A stretch of 5,364 nt of DNA from an uncultured Ignavibacteria bacterium (GTDB taxonomy: Bacteria > Bacteroidota > Ignavibacteria > SZUA-365): positions 1 to 5,364 of the forward strand of contig CAJXSA010000279.1 of NCBI GenBank assembly GCA_913060595.1, given 5' to 3'. Below are positions 1 through 4,446 of the stretch, piece by piece; the first letter of the stretch is position 1, and the number at the start of each line of letters is the position of its first letter. Under the pieces are notes generated by a model, which was given only the letters and a program-made list of their open reading frames with translations, searched no databases and had not been told where the DNA came from. Both the position numbers and the translations under genes were made by a program.

Positions 1-468
1 CTGCTCCGGTTCCGCGCTCATGTCGAGATTGCCACAGAGCAGCGGGAAGGGGGATTGGCCGAGCGAGGCCTGCAGCGTGCCGGCGAGCACGTCGCAGCCA
101 AGATCGAATTCGTGATTCCCGAGGGCCATGGCGTCGACACCGAGCTGCTGCAGCATCTGCAGTTCAGGAATGATGGGTGGTTCGCCTGCCAGGCTCAGGT
201 TGAACGACAGATCCCCGATGTACGCGTCGCCTGCATGCAGGAGCAGCGCGTTCGGATCCATCAGTTTTTCCATTCCAATTACCGATGCGGCACGTGCGAT
301 GCCGCCGACGGTTGCGTTGCCCTCGGCGTCTCGGGGTGCGCCGGGTGCGAGATTCGCATGGGTGTCGTTGAGATGGAGTATCGTCAGATACTCCGCGGTT
401 TGCGCGGTTGCGGTGCTCAGACCCAGGAGCAGTCCGAGTGCGGTGGACAGAAGTACCCTTCGCAGCAT
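1..468 (-). CDS. UshA-type 5'-nucleotidase / metallophosphatase, N-terminal part (cut by window edge)
   Basis: This is the first 156 residues of a secreted calcineurin-like phosphoesterase of the 5'-nucleotidase family; the frame is open to the left edge, so the C-terminal substrate-binding domain is not seen. Residues 1-22 look like a Sec signal peptide (Arg3-Arg4, hydrophobic core 5-17, ATA before Gln23), so it probably acts in the periplasm or outside. The metal-site motifs are in order: D35-T-H37, G80-D81 and G117-N118-H119-E120-F121-D122. By analogy with E. coli UshA, H119 and D122 would be the catalytic pair. Family members hydrolyse nucleotides, UDP-sugars, cyclic nucleotides or related phosphoesters, and the substrate cannot be told from this half. 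The ATG at 466-468 is chosen because it gives the signal peptide and has AGGAGG at 474-479 with 5-nt spacing. It is divergent from the VanZ-like gene. Family is near certain, exact substrate unknown. Confidence 0.93.
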   Translation of the reverse strand, partial: MLRRVLLSTALGLLLGLSTATAQTAEYLTILHLNDTHANLAPGAPRDAEGNATVGGIARAASVIGMEKLMDPNALLLHAGDAYIGDLSFNLSLAGEPPIIPELQMLQQLGVDAMALGNHEFDLGCDVLAGTLQASLGQSPFPLLCGNLDMSAEPEQ

Positions 469-515
469 GATGGCCTCCTCGTAGTGAAAAAGGGTGAGTG
501 CGTCCATGTCGGTGT

Positions 516-534
516 TCCCGGCGTACTGCCGGGA
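516..534 (-). other. Leader hairpin upstream of the nucleotidase gene
   Basis: A perfect 7-bp inverted repeat (TCCCGGC at 516-522 and GCCGGGA at 528-534) encloses a 5-nt loop. It lies about 48 nt upstream of the nucleotidase start, inside the leader expected from the promoter at 581-608. No T-run follows on either strand, so it is not an intrinsic terminator. It could affect mRNA stability or translation, or be incidental in GC-rich DNA. Confidence 0.3.
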
Positions 535-574
535 CGGTCTTCGTGCGTCGTTACTGTGTGGTATGCGGGAAACG

Positions 575-602
575 TACGGCATTATCGGGATAAATGCCAG
601 TA
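575..602. repeat. Imperfect dyad, possible operator
   Basis: TAC-GGCATT-ATC (575-586) is mirrored by GAT-A-AATGCC-A-GTA (589-602), with a 2-bp centre and two single-base bulges. The centre is too short for a good RNA hairpin, so a DNA-binding dimer site is the more natural reading. It covers the -10 element and spacer of the predicted leftward promoter, where a repressor could act. No known regulator motif was recognised. Confidence 0.3.
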
Positions 603-608
603 TGACAC
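581..608 (-). promoter_or_regulatory. Candidate sigma70-like promoter for the nucleotidase gene
   Basis: Read on the minus strand, GTGTCA (608 to 603, 4 of 6 to TTGACA) is followed after 16 nt by GATAAT (586 to 581, 5 of 6 to TATAAT). Transcription would begin near 574 and leave a leader of about 105 nt before the nucleotidase ATG. This rests on hexamer matches only. Confidence 0.35.
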
Positions 609-657
609 CTGAATGCCCGATGTCAGGCTTTCGCGCCCATTTTTCCGTGCGACGGTT

Positions 658-686
658 TTGTCCGCGGTGGCCCCGATGCGTATTAT
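658..686 (+). promoter_or_regulatory. Candidate sigma70-like promoter for the VanZ-like gene
   Basis: TTGTCC (658-663, 4 of 6) and TATTAT (681-686, 5 of 6) are separated by exactly 17 nt. The expected transcription start near 693 leaves about 60 nt of leader before the ATG at 752. It sits back to back with the candidate leftward promoter at 581-608. Confidence 0.45.
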
Positions 687-751
687 GCCAGGGTCCGTTC
701 GCGCATCGTCGCCGATGCCATGTCACTCATACGTCAGAAAAGCAGGATATC

Positions 752-1156
752 ATGCAGCTGTCCGGCAGTGCGAGGAAAACGGTCGTGGTCGCCGTTGCCC
801 TGGGAGTGGGCGCGCTGCATTTTGTCACCGGACCGCAGTACGCCGGTCCCTGGCCCGCGTTCGTCAACGGATACCTTATCGACATTCTCCTCCCGCTTTC
901 ATTGTATCTGCTCACGGGAATGATCGAAAAACCGTGGGTGACGTCCTGGTTGCGTTCGATCGCCGTTCTGGCCGCGGGCGCAGGGGTGGAGACCCTGCAG
1001 TACTTCGGGTATCACGTCCTGGGCAGTACGTTCGATCCCTACGATTATCTCGCGTATGCCGCCGGTGTGATCGGCGGCATAGTGCTCGAAGCACTGCTGT
1101 TCGGCGGTCCGGCACGGAGCCCCGGGCAGGGACTGGGAGAAAACGGAGGGCCATAG
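752..1156 (+). CDS. Small integral membrane protein, VanZ-like
   Basis: This 134-residue protein has four hydrophobic segments at about residues 10-25, 40-57, 66-87 and 99-118, so it belongs in the inner membrane. The third and fourth segments show E80-x-x-Q83 and then T93-F94-D95-P96-x-D98-x-L-A-Y-x-x-G105. This resembles the VanZ-family pattern of E-x-x-Q, an Asp-x-x-Asp pair and N/Y-x-x-G. VanZ gives low-level teicoplanin resistance in enterococci, but most homologues have no known role, and none is claimed here. The ATG at 752 is preferred because the protein then opens directly into the first helix and AGGA lies at 744-747; its 4-nt spacing is a little short. Upstream in-frame sequence is Arg- and Cys-rich and does not look coding. 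The stop is only 2 bp from the end of the convergent next gene. The membrane call is strong, the family call moderate. Confidence 0.75.
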   Translation: MQLSGSARKTVVVAVALGVGALHFVTGPQYAGPWPAFVNGYLIDILLPLSLYLLTGMIEKPWVTSWLRSIAVLAAGAGVETLQYFGYHVLGSTFDPYDYLAYAAGVIGGIVLEALLFGGPARSPGQGLGENGGP

Positions 1157-1158
1157 AA

Positions 1159-1743
1159 CTACCCGCCGATACCGGCCGAGAAGCCACGAAGAAACAGTGC
1201 GAGTCCGAGCAGCCCGAGGAATACACCGAATATCGCCCCATCCCTGGATTGCACGCGTCCAATTTCTATTGTGCTGATCTCAGACGCGGAAATGACGCGT
1301 GTTTCGACACGCACCCTGTCGGTTTTGGGTACCGGGATGCGGATGTGCATCGTAATGTCACCGAGCGTACATCCGCGGTTTTCAATCCTCCACGCGTTTC
1401 CTTTGGCGGTGTGCGTCGATCCATCCCGCATGTTCACCTGGAGGATTGCCTCTGAAGTGAAGCTGCGGATGTCGGCGTAGGCGAGCGTGTCATAGGTGTC
1501 TTCGAAATCACGCATGCCCGTCACGTATACGAGAAGCGCGTGCTCGCCGCACGGATGACCCTTCACATCGTCGAGATCTATGGAAACATCCCCCTGCGCG
1601 GTTTCGAAGGTAACGTCCTCTCCGTCGGGAAGCAGGCTGCAGAAGGCGATGCCCGGGAGTATGGGACGCGTGACCGAGTGTGAGCAGGCCGAGGTGGCCG
1701 CGAGCAGGACAAGGAAGGGGGCGAGGATGATGTACGTGCGCAT
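1159..1743 (-). CDS. Unrecognised exported protein, possible lipoprotein, with C-terminal hydrophobic helix
   Basis: This 194-residue protein matches no family I recognise. It begins with a signal-peptide-like stretch (residues 4-16 hydrophobic) ending in ATSAC at Cys20. That resembles a lipobox, but Thr at -3 is atypical, so cleavage by signal peptidase I is also possible. The middle (about 35-160) looks like a beta-rich extracytoplasmic domain with Cys35, Cys65 and Cys125; some may form a disulfide. It contains 'LAYADIRSFTSEAIL', and an acidic stretch with DLDD at 56-59. Residues 169-185 form a single strongly hydrophobic helix followed by a short Arg/Gly/Ser/Ile tail, so the protein may be anchored at both ends. 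The start at 1743 has AGGAGG (1748-1753) 4 nt upstream and a promoter at 1777-1806 giving a leader of about 27 nt. It is monocistronic as far as visible. A real gene, function unknown. Confidence 0.85.
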   Translation of the reverse strand: MRTYIILAPFLVLLAATSACSHSVTRPILPGIAFCSLLPDGEDVTFETAQGDVSIDLDDVKGHPCGEHALLVYVTGMRDFEDTYDTLAYADIRSFTSEAILQVNMRDGSTHTAKGNAWRIENRGCTLGDITMHIRIPVPKTDRVRVETRVISASEISTIEIGRVQSRDGAIFGVFLGLLGLALFLRGFSAGIGG

Positions 1744-1776
1744 ACGGCCTCCTGTTTTCCCTGAACATGCAATTCT

Positions 1777-1806
1777 ACTGTACGCGTGATGTCACAATGA
1801 TGTCAA
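1777..1806 (-). promoter_or_regulatory. Sigma70-like promoter of the exported-protein gene
   Basis: On the minus strand a perfect TTGACA (1806 to 1801) is followed after 18 nt by TACAGT (1782 to 1777, 4 of 6 to TATAAT). Transcription would start near 1770, 27 nt before the ATG at 1743 and upstream of the AGGAGG at 1748-1753. The geometry fits a simple promoter with a short leader. Confidence 0.55.
1787..1805. repeat. TGATGTCA direct repeat, 11-bp period, over the promoter
   Basis: TGATGTCA occurs at 1787-1794 and again at 1798-1805. The starts are 11 bp apart, close to one helical turn, so both copies face the same side of the DNA. One copy overlaps the predicted -35 element and the other lies in the spacer. 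The first is also part of a near-palindrome, GTGA-TG-TCAC. This could be a regulator site, but two 8-mers are thin evidence. Confidence 0.3.
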
Positions 1807-1839
1807 GAATGCAGAAGCATCACACACTGCGGGTGCGGC

Positions 1840-1869
1840 AGCCGGCCTTTTTTCGTGCCGGCTTTTTTT
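1840..1869 (+). terminator. Intrinsic (rho-independent) terminator, rightward
   Basis: AGCCGGC (1840-1846) pairs with GCCGGCT (1857-1863) as a perfect 7-bp GC-rich stem around a 10-nt loop that itself holds six T. The stem runs straight into a T-run (1863-1869). It works only in the plus direction. No plus-strand gene ends just before it: the nearest is the VanZ-like gene at 1156, and the gene between lies on the other strand. It therefore either stops readthrough or antisense transcription, or acts as an attenuator in the leader of the pirin gene, whose ATG is 40 nt downstream. Confidence 0.75.
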
Positions 1870-1871
1870 AT

Positions 1872-1909
1872 TACCATGCGGTATCACCACCAGAAAAAAG
1901 GACATGGTA
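1872..1909 (+). promoter_or_regulatory. Hairpin enclosing the pirin ribosome binding site
   Basis: TACCATG (1872-1878) and CATGGTA (1903-1909) are perfect 7-bp complements. The 24-nt loop contains the AAGGA ribosome site (1898-1902), and the 3' arm ends on the A of the start codon at 1909. Such a fold would hinder ribosome loading unless opened. The stem is moderately stable and the loop long, so the effect may be small. I recognise no known riboswitch or leader class. Confidence 0.3.
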
Positions 1910-2925
1910 TGAGCGCTGCGGCGATCAAGAATATTTTCCCGATGGGATTCATGTGGGATACAGCCGATCCCTTCCTGTTCTGCGTGCATCACGCGGACGC
2001 CTACCCGCGAGGGAACGACGCTATGGGACCGGCCGCGTCGCTGGAGGGACGCAACATTGGACAGGATTTCCAGGTGAAGGACGGCTGGCGCATGTATCAC
2101 GGCAGCACGGTGCCTGGTTTTCCGGAGCATCCGCACCGGGGATTCGAGACCGTGACCGTCGTGCGCGAGGGCTTTGTCGATCATGCGGATTCGCACGGTG
2201 CGGCGGGACGCTACGGGAACGGGGACGTGCAGTGGATGACGGCTGGCAGCGGACTGCAGCATGCGGAGATGTTCCCCCTGCTCGAGCGGGAGCGTGAAAA
2301 CCCCCTCGAACTGTTTCAGATCTGGCTCAACCTGCCGCAGGCACGGAAATTCGCCGATCCGCATTTCCGCATGCTCTGGGCCGAAACGATCCCCGTCGTC
2401 GTGCACAGGGACGACGAAGGAAGGACGACGCGGACGACGGTGATTGCGGGCACGCTCGGTGATGTTGCCGCCCCCGCCCCCGCCCCCGATTCCTGGGCTG
2501 CCGACGCGGCGAACGAGGTGGCGATCTGGATCATCGAGATGGAAGATGGGGCGGAGTGGACGCTTCCCGCCGCGTCAGCGGAGCTGAGCAGGCGTCTGTA
2601 CGCCTTCGAGGGCGGCGGCATTGCGCTCGACGGGAACGCCATCGCGCAATATCATGCCGCCGAACTGGATTCCGCCACGGCGCTGCAGGTGACAGCGGGT
2701 GAAGGCGGTGCGCGGCTGCTGCTCCTGCAGGGACGGCCGATACGGGAGACGGTGATACAGTACGGTCCTTTTGTGATGAATTCCCGGGCGGAAATCCAGG
2801 AGGCCTTCGAAGACTATCAGCGTACGCAGTTCGGCGGATGGCCCTGGGAGCGGCCCGATCCGGTGCACCAGCGTGACAGCGGACGCTTCGCGCGCTATGC
2901 CGACGGCAGGGAGGAGCGTCCCTGA
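1909..2925 (+). CDS. Pirin family protein (bicupin)
   Basis: This is a 338-residue cytosolic pirin. Pirins are two-cupin-domain proteins with a mononuclear metal (usually iron) site in the N-terminal domain; some bacterial members have quercetin 2,3-dioxygenase activity and others act as protein partners. The N-terminal cupin holds the four expected ligands, H74 and H76 in 'PEHPHRGFETVT' and H118 and E120 in 'LQHAEMF', together with 'GDVQWMTAGSG' (105-115). The C-terminal cupin ends with the typical 'GPFVMNSRAEIQEAF' and 'FGGWPWERPDP' elements. It is somewhat longer than the roughly 290 residues common in the family, partly through an Ala-Pro linker at 188-193. The ATG at 1909 has AAGGA with 6-nt spacing; an in-frame ATG at 1876 and GTG at 1855 lie within the terminator and hairpin region and are less likely. 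Family certain, substrate unknown. It is convergent with the SDR gene. Confidence 0.95.
   Translation: MSAAAIKNIFPMGFMWDTADPFLFCVHHADAYPRGNDAMGPAASLEGRNIGQDFQVKDGWRMYHGSTVPGFPEHPHRGFETVTVVREGFVDHADSHGAAGRYGNGDVQWMTAGSGLQHAEMFPLLERERENPLELFQIWLNLPQARKFADPHFRMLWAETIPVVVHRDDEGRTTRTTVIAGTLGDVAAPAPAPDSWAADAANEVAIWIIEMEDGAEWTLPAASAELSRRLYAFEGGGIALDGNAIAQYHAAELDSATALQVTAGEGGARLLLLQGRPIRETVIQYGPFVMNSRAEIQEAFEDYQRTQFGGWPWERPDPVHQRDSGRFARYADGREERP
2470..2487 (+). repeat. Three GCCCCC units coding Ala-Pro-Ala-Pro-Ala-Pro
   Basis: Three perfect tandem copies of GCCCCC lie in frame within the pirin gene and encode residues 188-193, at the junction between the two cupin domains. Each unit is two codons, so slippage by whole units would change linker length without breaking the frame. 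Confidence 0.6.
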
Positions 2926-2944
2926 CGCGGAGACCGGCGTGTTT
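2925..2944. terminator. Weak hairpin between convergent pirin and SDR genes
   Basis: ACGCGG (2925-2930) can pair with CC-G-GCGT (2934-2940) around an AGA loop, with one bulged G, and is followed by GTTT. It occupies most of the 21-bp gap between the two convergent stop codons, where a shared terminator would be expected. The T-run is only three bases, so this is weak. Confidence 0.25.
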
Positions 2945-2946
2945 CG

Positions 2947-3735
2947 CTACATGAGTCCGCGGTTCAGTCCGCCGTCCACCGGTATGGTCGTGCCGGTGAT
3001 GTAGGACGCCCGTGCGGAGGCCAGGAACCCCGCGAGATGTGCGATTTCCTCCGGCATGCCGATGCGTCCCATCGGGACGTTCGCCGTCACCTGTGCGCGG
3101 ACGTCTTCCACGGTAATCCCCGCTTTTTCCGCGCGATCGGTGAACAGCTGTGTCTGGCGTCCCGTGCGGATGTAGCCAGGGGCGACGTTGTTGACGGTGA
3201 TGCCGTGACGGGAAATTTCATCGGAGAGCGTTTTGGCCATACCCGTCACACCTGCGCGGAAGGTGTTCGAGAGCAGCAGTCGCTGCACGGGCTGTTTGAC
3301 GGAAATGGACGTCACGTTGATGATGCGTCCGAACTGCTGTGCGATCATGTCGTCGAGCATGCCGCGGATCAGCCGCACCGTGCTCATCAGGGTGCGATTG
3401 TAGCCTGCAAGCCACTGCTCCTCGGTCATCGAGCGGAATTCTCCCGGATTGGGTCCCCCGTTGTTACTGACGAGAATGTCGCAACCGCCAAATTCCTTTT
3501 TCATCGCGTCCACTGCGGCGCTGATGTCCTCCGGCCGGTCAAGATCAGTGGAGACGTATTCCACACGTCCGCCATGTTCGCGCAATTCCTCTGCAAGCGC
3601 CGCAAGTTTCTCCTGCGTCCGCGCACAGAGCATGACCGCGCAGCCCTCGGCCGCGAGTCCCGTGGCGATCGCTCTCCCGATTCCGTCGCTCGATCCTGCG
3701 ACGAATGCACGTTTTCCTTTCAGTTCGAGATCCAT
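2947..3735 (-). CDS. SDR-fold oxidoreductase, 3-oxoacyl-ACP-reductase-like, with non-canonical active site
   Basis: This 262-residue protein is a short-chain dehydrogenase/reductase by fold. The nucleotide-binding motif is A13-G-S-S-D-G-I-G20 (usually TGxxxGIG), then N91-N-G-G94 (usually NNAG), N182-x-V-x-P-G187 and the C-terminal 'TTIPVDGG'. Ser143 fits the catalytic Ser, but counting the usual 13 and 17 residues onward lands on Ser156 and Arg160 in 'LLLSNTFRAGVTG', where typical SDRs have Tyr and Lys. This agrees with a known SDR subgroup (annotated as BKR-like SDR-like) that deviates from the classical cofactor motif and catalytic tetrad and is poorly characterised. Whether it is an active reductase is open, so FabG should not be assumed. 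The ATG at 3735 has GAGG (3741-3744) at 5-nt spacing. It is divergent from def and convergent with pirin, with no operon partner. Confidence 0.93.
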   Translation of the reverse strand: MDLELKGKRAFVAGSSDGIGRAIATGLAAEGCAVMLCARTQEKLAALAEELREHGGRVEYVSTDLDRPEDISAAVDAMKKEFGGCDILVSNNGGPNPGEFRSMTEEQWLAGYNRTLMSTVRLIRGMLDDMIAQQFGRIINVTSISVKQPVQRLLLSNTFRAGVTGMAKTLSDEISRHGITVNNVAPGYIRTGRQTQLFTDRAEKAGITVEDVRAQVTANVPMGRIGMPEEIAHLAGFLASARASYITGTTIPVDGGLNRGLM

Positions 3736-3859
3736 GTGAGCCTCGTCTCTTTATAAACCAATCGTAGCGTTTTTTTGTTAGATTAGAAGCTGGAAAAGTA
3801 AAGCATTTCAGGCGGTGGACAAAATCCGTCGCCTCATTCCCAACCGCAAAGAGAATCTC
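3736..3859. promoter_or_regulatory. AT-rich divergent promoter region between SDR gene and def
   Basis: This 124-bp spacer holds an AT-rich island (about 3747-3810) that stands out from the GC-rich surroundings, as expected for back-to-back promoters of the SDR gene and the def-fmt operon. It includes a run of seven T (3770-3776) and TTTATAAA (3750-3757). A possible rightward pair is TTGTTA (3775-3780) and TAAAGC (3799-3804) at 18-nt spacing, but the second element is poor. I cannot fix either start site. Confidence 0.4.
3811..3833 (+). other. 9-bp hairpin in the def-fmt leader
   Basis: GGCGGUGGA (3811-3819) pairs with UCCGUCGCC (3825-3833) along its full length as seven Watson-Crick and two G-U pairs, closing a 5-nt CAAAA loop. 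It lies 26 nt before the def ATG. The G-U pairs favour an RNA rather than a DNA role on the plus strand. No T-run follows, so it is not a terminator. It may affect stability or translation of the def-fmt mRNA; no known regulator is recognised. Confidence 0.4.
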
Positions 3860-4420
3860 ATGGCAATCCTGCCCATTTATCCGTACGACGCGCGCGTTCT
3901 GCGCGAGGAGACACACGAGGTCGAAGCCCCGACCCCGGAAATCACTCAGCTGATCATCGACATGTTCGCCACCATGGACCGCGCCAGCGGCGTGGGACTC
4001 GCGGCGAACCAGGTGGGCAGGGGAGACTCGCTTTTCGTCATCGACCTGCGTCCCATGGAAGGCTACGAGGAGAGCAGTCCCCTGGTAATGATCAATCCGG
4101 AGATCACCGATCTCTACGGCGAAGACATCAGTTACGAAGAGGGCTGCCTCAGTGTGCCGAATGTCCGTGAAGAAGTGTTTCGTCCCGAAAAACTGCATAT
4201 CCGCTACCGTGATGCGAACTTTGAACCGCAGGAACTGGAAGCGGACGATTTTCTCGCCCGCGTCATTCAGCACGAGTACGACCATCTGCAGGGCATTTTT
4301 TTCACCGATCACCTCAAGGGCCTGCGCAAGCGCCTGGTCATGCCCGTGCTCAAGAAAATCCGTCGCGGTGAGGCAGAGGCTGACTACGTGATGGCCGAGA
4401 ATGCGGAAATGGCCGGCTGA
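3860..4420 (+). CDS. def: Peptide deformylase
   Basis: This cytosolic 186-residue metalloenzyme removes the N-formyl group from nascent proteins, before methionine aminopeptidase acts. All three family motifs are present: G44-V-G-L-A-A-N-Q51 (motif 1), E94-G-C-L-S98 (motif 2) and Q137-H-E-Y-D-H142 (motif 3). Metal ligands would be C96, H138 and H142, with E139 as the catalytic base and Q51 stabilising the transition state. Length fits the family. The ATG at 3860 is chosen because 'MAILPIYPYD' is a normal deformylase N terminus; upstream is a weak purine-rich AAAGAGAA (3848-3855). A GTG in the same frame at 3815 would add 15 basic residues and falls within the leader hairpin, so it is unlikely. 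The fmt gene follows after 26 nt, giving the common def-fmt operon. Confidence 0.97.
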   Translation: MAILPIYPYDARVLREETHEVEAPTPEITQLIIDMFATMDRASGVGLAANQVGRGDSLFVIDLRPMEGYEESSPLVMINPEITDLYGEDISYEEGCLSVPNVREEVFRPEKLHIRYRDANFEPQELEADDFLARVIQHEYDHLQGIFFTDHLKGLRKRLVMPVLKKIRRGEAEADYVMAENAEMAG

Positions 4421-4446
4421 CTGTTGAACAATCCGGGGAGTTGATC

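Noticed and set aside
55..612. Plus-strand open frame of 185 codons over the nucleotidase region.
   Set aside because: It is antisense to the nucleotidase, which has a signal peptide, ribosome site and all metal motifs. The plus-strand translation is Cys/Gly/Val-rich and unrecognisable.
494..751. N-terminal extension of the VanZ-like protein by 86 residues.
   Set aside because: The extension is Arg/Cys-rich with no conserved look, and the candidate promoter at 658-686 would lie inside it. The ATG at 752 opens directly into the first membrane helix.
613..1455. Plus-strand open frame of 280 codons across the VanZ-like gene and exported-protein gene.
   Set aside because: It is Arg-rich, out of frame with the VanZ-like gene and antisense to the exported protein, with no ribosome site or motif.
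1904..1912. Two-codon frame (ATG GTA TGA) overlapping the pirin start.
   Set aside because: The ATG is only 1 nt from AAGGA, too close for initiation, so the overlap is probably chance.
1909..3735. Pirin and SDR genes as a joint redox or flavonoid-degrading unit.
   Set aside because: They are convergent on opposite strands, share no promoter, and the pirin substrate is unknown. Adjacency alone does not support a shared pathway.
3750..3755. TATAAA on the minus strand as a -10 box for the SDR gene.
   Set aside because: Transcription would start about 8 nt before the ATG and cut into the ribosome site. No -35 match was found at the right distance.
3545..4312. Long minus-strand open frame (255 codons) across def and the SDR start.
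   Set aside because: It is antisense to def and continues out of frame into the SDR gene. It shows no family motif, while def and the SDR gene are unmistakable. Long antisense frames are common in GC-rich genes.
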